Shown here one piece after another: positions 5,738 to 7,481 of a stretch of 7,481 nucleotides of DNA. The stretch's first letter is position 1; each line of letters starts with the position of its first letter. The notes below the pieces were generated by a model that made no database searches, was not told the origin of the DNA, and saw only the letters and a program-made list of their open reading frames with translations. The position numbers and the translations under genes are program-made. Source of the stretch: Microbacteriaceae bacterium (GTDB lineage: Bacteria > Actinomycetota > Actinomycetes > Actinomycetales > Microbacteriaceae); the NCBI GenBank assembly GCA_017744755.1, contig JAGIAU010000106.1, forward strand, positions 1 through 7,481. Direction: 5' to 3'.

Positions 5738-6892
5738 CTACGCGGTGACGACGGTCGGGGCGCCCACGGCGGCGTCCGCCGGCGCCTCGGCGGCGAGGCG
5801 CTGCGCCTCCGCGATGAGCGTCGCGACGATCTCGGACTCGGGCACCGTCTTGACGACCTCGCCCTTCACGAAGATCTGGCCCTTGCCGTTCCCGGAGGCG
5901 ACGCCGAGATCGGCCTCGCGCGCCTCGCCCGGTCCGTTCACCACGCAGCCCATGACGGCGACGCGCAGCGGCACCGTCACGTCCTTGAGGCCCTCGGTCA
6001 CGTCGTTCGCGAGCGTGTACACGTCGACCTGGGCGCGGCCGCAGGACGGGCAGCTCACGATCTCGAGCTTGCGCTCGCGGAGGCCCAGCGACTGCAGGAT
6101 CTGCAGGCCCACCTTGACCTCCTCGACGGGCGGGGCCGACAGCGAGACGCGGATCGTGTCGCCGATGCCCTCGCCGAGCAGGATGCCGAAGGCGGTCGCG
6201 GACTTGATCGTGCCCTGGAACGCGGGCCCGGCCTCCGTCACGCCGAGATGCAGCGGCCAGTCGCCGCGCTCGGCGAGCAGCCGGTAGGCCTTGACCATGA
6301 CGACGGGATCGTTGTGCTTCACCGAGATCTTGAAGTCGTGGAAGTCGTGCTCCTCGAAGAGGCTCGCCTCCCAGACGGCCGACTCCACGAGGGCTTCCGG
6401 GGTGGCCTTGCCGTACTTCTTCAGCAGGCTGGGCTCCAGGGAACCGGCGTTGACGCCGATGCGGATGCTCGTGCCGTGGTCCTTGGCCGCCTGGGCGATC
6501 TCCTTGACCTGGTCATCGAACTTCCGGATGTTGCCCGGGTTCACACGCACCGCCGCACAGCCGGCCTCGATGGCCGCGAAGACATACTTCGGCTGGAAGT
6601 GGATGTCCGCGATCACGGGGATCTGCGACTTCTTGGCGATGATGGGCAGGGCCGCGGCGTCGTCCGCCGACGGACAGGCGACGCGCACGATGTCGCAGCC
6701 GGACGCGGTGAGCTCCGCGATCTGCTGGAGGGTCGCGTTGATGTCCGTGGTGGGGGTGGTGGTCATGGACTGCACGCTGATGGGCGAGTCGGATCCGACG
6801 CCCACCGACCCCACCTTGATCTGACGGGTCTTGCGCCGCGGCGCGAGCACGGGCGGCGGGGCAGACGGCATTCCAAGGCTGACCGATGTCAC
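5738..6892 (-). CDS. ispG: 4-hydroxy-3-methylbut-2-en-1-yl diphosphate synthase (IspG/GcpE)
   Basis: IspG is a cytoplasmic [4Fe-4S] enzyme of the MEP (non-mevalonate) isoprenoid pathway. It reductively converts 2-C-methyl-D-erythritol 2,4-cyclodiphosphate to HMBPP. The 384-residue protein is a full-length two-domain bacterial form. The N-terminal TIM barrel covers about residues 22-270, with PISVQSMTTTPTTD, VIADIHFQPKYVFAAIEAG, VRVNPGN and GVNAGSLE. The C-terminal cluster domain carries the three ligand cysteines C281 and C284 (SCPSCGR) and C316 (MGCVVNGPGEA), with the conserved catalytic E323. A variable Ala/Pro-rich tail follows residue 365. The start is GTG at 6892, chosen because GAGGAA lies six bases upstream; an ATG at codon 8 is a weaker alternative. 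It lies 52 bases after yciI on the same strand and near the rip tail, matching the actinobacterial dxr–rip–ispG cluster. No strong terminator separates it from padR. Confidence 0.97.
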   Translation of the reverse strand: MTSVSLGMPSAPPPVLAPRRKTRQIKVGSVGVGSDSPISVQSMTTTPTTDINATLQQIAELTASGCDIVRVACPSADDAAALPIIAKKSQIPVIADIHFQPKYVFAAIEAGCAAVRVNPGNIRKFDDQVKEIAQAAKDHGTSIRIGVNAGSLEPSLLKKYGKATPEALVESAVWEASLFEEHDFHDFKISVKHNDPVVMVKAYRLLAERGDWPLHLGVTEAGPAFQGTIKSATAFGILLGEGIGDTIRVSLSAPPVEEVKVGLQILQSLGLRERKLEIVSCPSCGRAQVDVYTLANDVTEGLKDVTVPLRVAVMGCVVNGPGEAREADLGVASGNGKGQIFVKGEVVKTVPESEIVATLIAEAQRLAAEAPADAAVGAPTVVTA

Positions 6893-6898
6893 TTCTGA

Positions 6899-6904
6899 TT
6901 CCTC
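6899..6904 (-). promoter_or_regulatory. Ribosome-binding site deciding the GTG start of ispG
   Basis: GAGGAA on the minus strand ends six bases before the GTG at 6892. This spacing favours the GTG over the in-frame ATG seven codons downstream. Confidence 0.75.
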
Positions 6905-6944
6905 AGTTCTGTAGCTCTTGTGGTTCTGGTGAGTCCGGCCCCGG

Positions 6945-7238
6945 TCAGGAGACGAATTCGCTGAAGCGGCCGATCATGGGACTCCATGCGCGGGCGCTCG
7001 TCTGGGCGACGGCGCCGTTGATCTGGAACGGGTCCTCCCGGAGAAGTCCATCCAGCGCGGGCTGGTCCTCGGCCACGATGATCAGCAGGGCTCCCGCCCC
7101 GGAATCGACGGGTCCGGACGCCAGCACGGTGCCCTCCTCGGCGAGCGATCCGAGCCAGGCACGGTGGGCGGGACGGAACTCGTCGCGCACGGCGGCCGTT
7201 GCGGCGTCGTACACATACTCCACGGCGAAAACAGTCAT
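6945..7238 (-). CDS. YciI-family (YCII-related domain) protein
   Basis: This small cytoplasmic protein of 97 residues is the normal length for the YciI family (about 90-100), a ferredoxin-like alpha/beta fold whose members mostly lack a known reaction. Visible family features are MTVFAVEYVYD, RPAHRAWLGSLAEEGTVLASGPV (22-44) with the conserved H25 and the G-x-x-x-x-x-G-P turn, a strand GALLIIVAED (49-58), and REDPFQINGAV (67-77) with the typical DPF. The chain ends ARAWSPMIGRFSEFVS. The ATG at 7238 follows a -10-like TAGAGT by six bases and has no Shine-Dalgarno, so it is likely leaderless. It stands between the rip tail and ispG on the same strand, so it may be co-transcribed with ispG (52-bp gap, no hairpin seen). 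A role in isoprenoid synthesis is not implied by the family. Confidence 0.88.
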   Translation of the reverse strand: MTVFAVEYVYDAATAAVRDEFRPAHRAWLGSLAEEGTVLASGPVDSGAGALLIIVAEDQPALDGLLREDPFQINGAVAQTSARAWSPMIGRFSEFVS

Positions 7239-7244
7239 GGGTTC

Positions 7245-7250
7245 ACTCTA
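7245..7250 (-). promoter_or_regulatory. -10 box (TAGAGT) of a probable leaderless promoter for yciI–ispG
   Basis: TAGAGT on the minus strand fits TANNNT and ends six bases before the ATG at 7238. It would make the yciI transcript begin at its start codon. No convincing -35 box lies 16-18 bases further upstream. It implies that yciI–ispG can be transcribed separately from rip. Confidence 0.55.
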
Positions 7251-7331
7251 TCCCTCAGGCCCGGAACCGCGGGGCGTCGGCACTGTGACACTGAGCGCTC
7301 GACGGCGGACCAGACACTGACGCGAACAGGA

Positions 7332-7408
7332 GCCGGGCGGGGATGTTCCGAGAGCGCCGTTGTTGCGCGAGGAACGAGCGCAGGCGCCGCGGGACATCCC
7401 CGCCCGGC
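7332..7408. repeat. 77-nt multi-part stem-loop between rip and yciI
   Basis: The outer arms 7332-7350 and 7390-7408 pair at 18 of 19 positions; the exception, T7347 with G7393, is a G-U wobble in plus-strand RNA. Inside, after a small AGA/CG internal loop, GCGCC (7354-7358) pairs with GGCGC (7383-7387). After a five-base bulge, TGCGC (7364-7368) then pairs with GCGCA (7378-7382), closing a nine-base loop. In all, about 28 of 77 bases per side are paired in one rod-like fold. No T-run follows on either strand. It could be a transcription or processing signal, a small structured RNA or a REP-like element; no known RNA family was recognised. Confidence 0.7.
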
Positions 7409-7423
7409 CGACAGGCCGGCGGG
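7399..7423 (-). terminator. GC-rich hairpin 3' of rip, alternative to the 77-nt stem-loop
   Basis: In the rip mRNA direction, CCCGCCGGCC (7414-7423) pairs with GGCCGGGCGGG (7399-7409) as ten G-C pairs with one bulged G and a UGUC loop, starting 23 bases after the rip stop. There is no U-run, so it is not a textbook terminator. Its 3' arm is the same sequence that forms one arm of the 77-nt stem-loop, so the two folds exclude each other. Confidence 0.5.
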
Positions 7424-7446
7424 CTCAGTGGATGCGACCGCCGTCG

Positions 7447-7481
7447 TCATCCGAACAGCTTCACGGGTTTGACGATGTCCG
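7447..7481 (-). CDS. Site-2 (RIP) zinc metalloprotease Rip1/RseP family, C-terminal end only
   Basis: Only the last codons are in the window: ...DIVKPVKLFG then TGA at 7447-7449. The tail closely resembles the C-terminus of Mycobacterium tuberculosis Rip1 (Rv2869c), which ends DLVNPIRLFQ. It also occurs in the right place, on the same strand and just upstream of ispG, as in the dxr–rip1–gcpE order of mycobacteria. The family are membrane-embedded M50 proteases that cut anti-sigma factors and other membrane proteins; none of the HExxH, PDZ or LDG motifs can be seen here. The call rests on eleven codons plus gene order, so it is moderately sure. Confidence 0.6.
   Translation of the reverse strand, partial: DIVKPVKLFG

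Noticed and set aside
4979..6898. A 639-codon plus-strand open frame
   Set aside because: It is antisense to padR and ispG and yields Arg/Gly/Asp-rich low-complexity protein, a common shadow in high-GC DNA; ispG and padR are unmistakable on the other strand.
7287..7320. Direct repeat GACACTGA (7287-7294 and 7313-7320) and a CRP-like half site in CACTGTGACACTG
   Set aside because: Eight-base repeats at this spacing occur by chance, and the dyad is broken at three of thirteen positions and lacks a full TGTGA-N6-TCACA.
7332..7423. RNase P RNA, tmRNA or another standard structured RNA
   Set aside because: None of the conserved sequence blocks of these RNAs is present and the element is far too short.
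7235..7450. Minus-strand frame of 71 codons whose ATG overlaps the rip stop (ATGA) and whose TGA overlaps the yciI ATG
   Set aside because: The double overlap is attractive, but only about 70 % of its third positions are G or C by hand count, against nearly all in the true genes. It also runs through the 77-nt stem-loop, and its product is Pro/Arg/Ser-rich without any recognisable fold.

Overview
The window is very GC-rich. Its genes use G or C at almost every third codon position, and at least one gene starts with GTG. Candidate leaderless promoters (a TANNNT -10 box six bases before the ATG) precede several genes, and a rip–yciI–ispG gene order is present. Together these point to a high-GC actinobacterium, most likely a member of Microbacteriaceae (family level only, inferred from general gene style). 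It reads as ordinary chromosome: no mobile element, tRNA, rRNA, CRISPR array or phage gene was found, and no complete new multi-gene system is evident.

Left third (1-2700). The window opens inside the 3' end of an ArsR-type winged-helix regulator. Its stop overlaps the GTG start of an MFS exporter, a probable regulator/efflux pair. Converging on it from the minus strand is a BenE-family benzoate/H+ symporter-like membrane protein.

Middle (2750-5075). Divergent from benE is a TMEM175/DUF1211-type potassium channel protein. It is followed by a compact RNB-domain exoribonuclease that has its own probable leaderless promoter. After the ribonuclease lies a 175-bp convergent gap holding five copies of a C-rich 10-bp tandem repeat and a 57-bp imperfect inverted repeat. 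These are candidate termination or repeat elements.

Right part (5075-7481, all minus strand). Read in the direction of transcription: the last residues of a Rip1/RseP-type site-2 protease, a 208-bp gap with strong nested hairpins, a YciI-family protein, IspG (penultimate step of the MEP isoprenoid pathway), and a PadR regulator with a histidine-rich N-terminus. The PadR gene has its own TTGACA-type promoter with two dyads over the -10 and the start site, which suggests autoregulation. The rip–ispG neighbourhood is the conserved actinobacterial dxr–rip–ispG cluster, with dxr expected beyond the right edge.

The most noteworthy signals are non-coding: the 77-nt hairpin with a mutually exclusive partner hairpin between rip and yciI, the C-rich tandem array plus inverted repeat after the ribonuclease, and the double dyad at the padR promoter.
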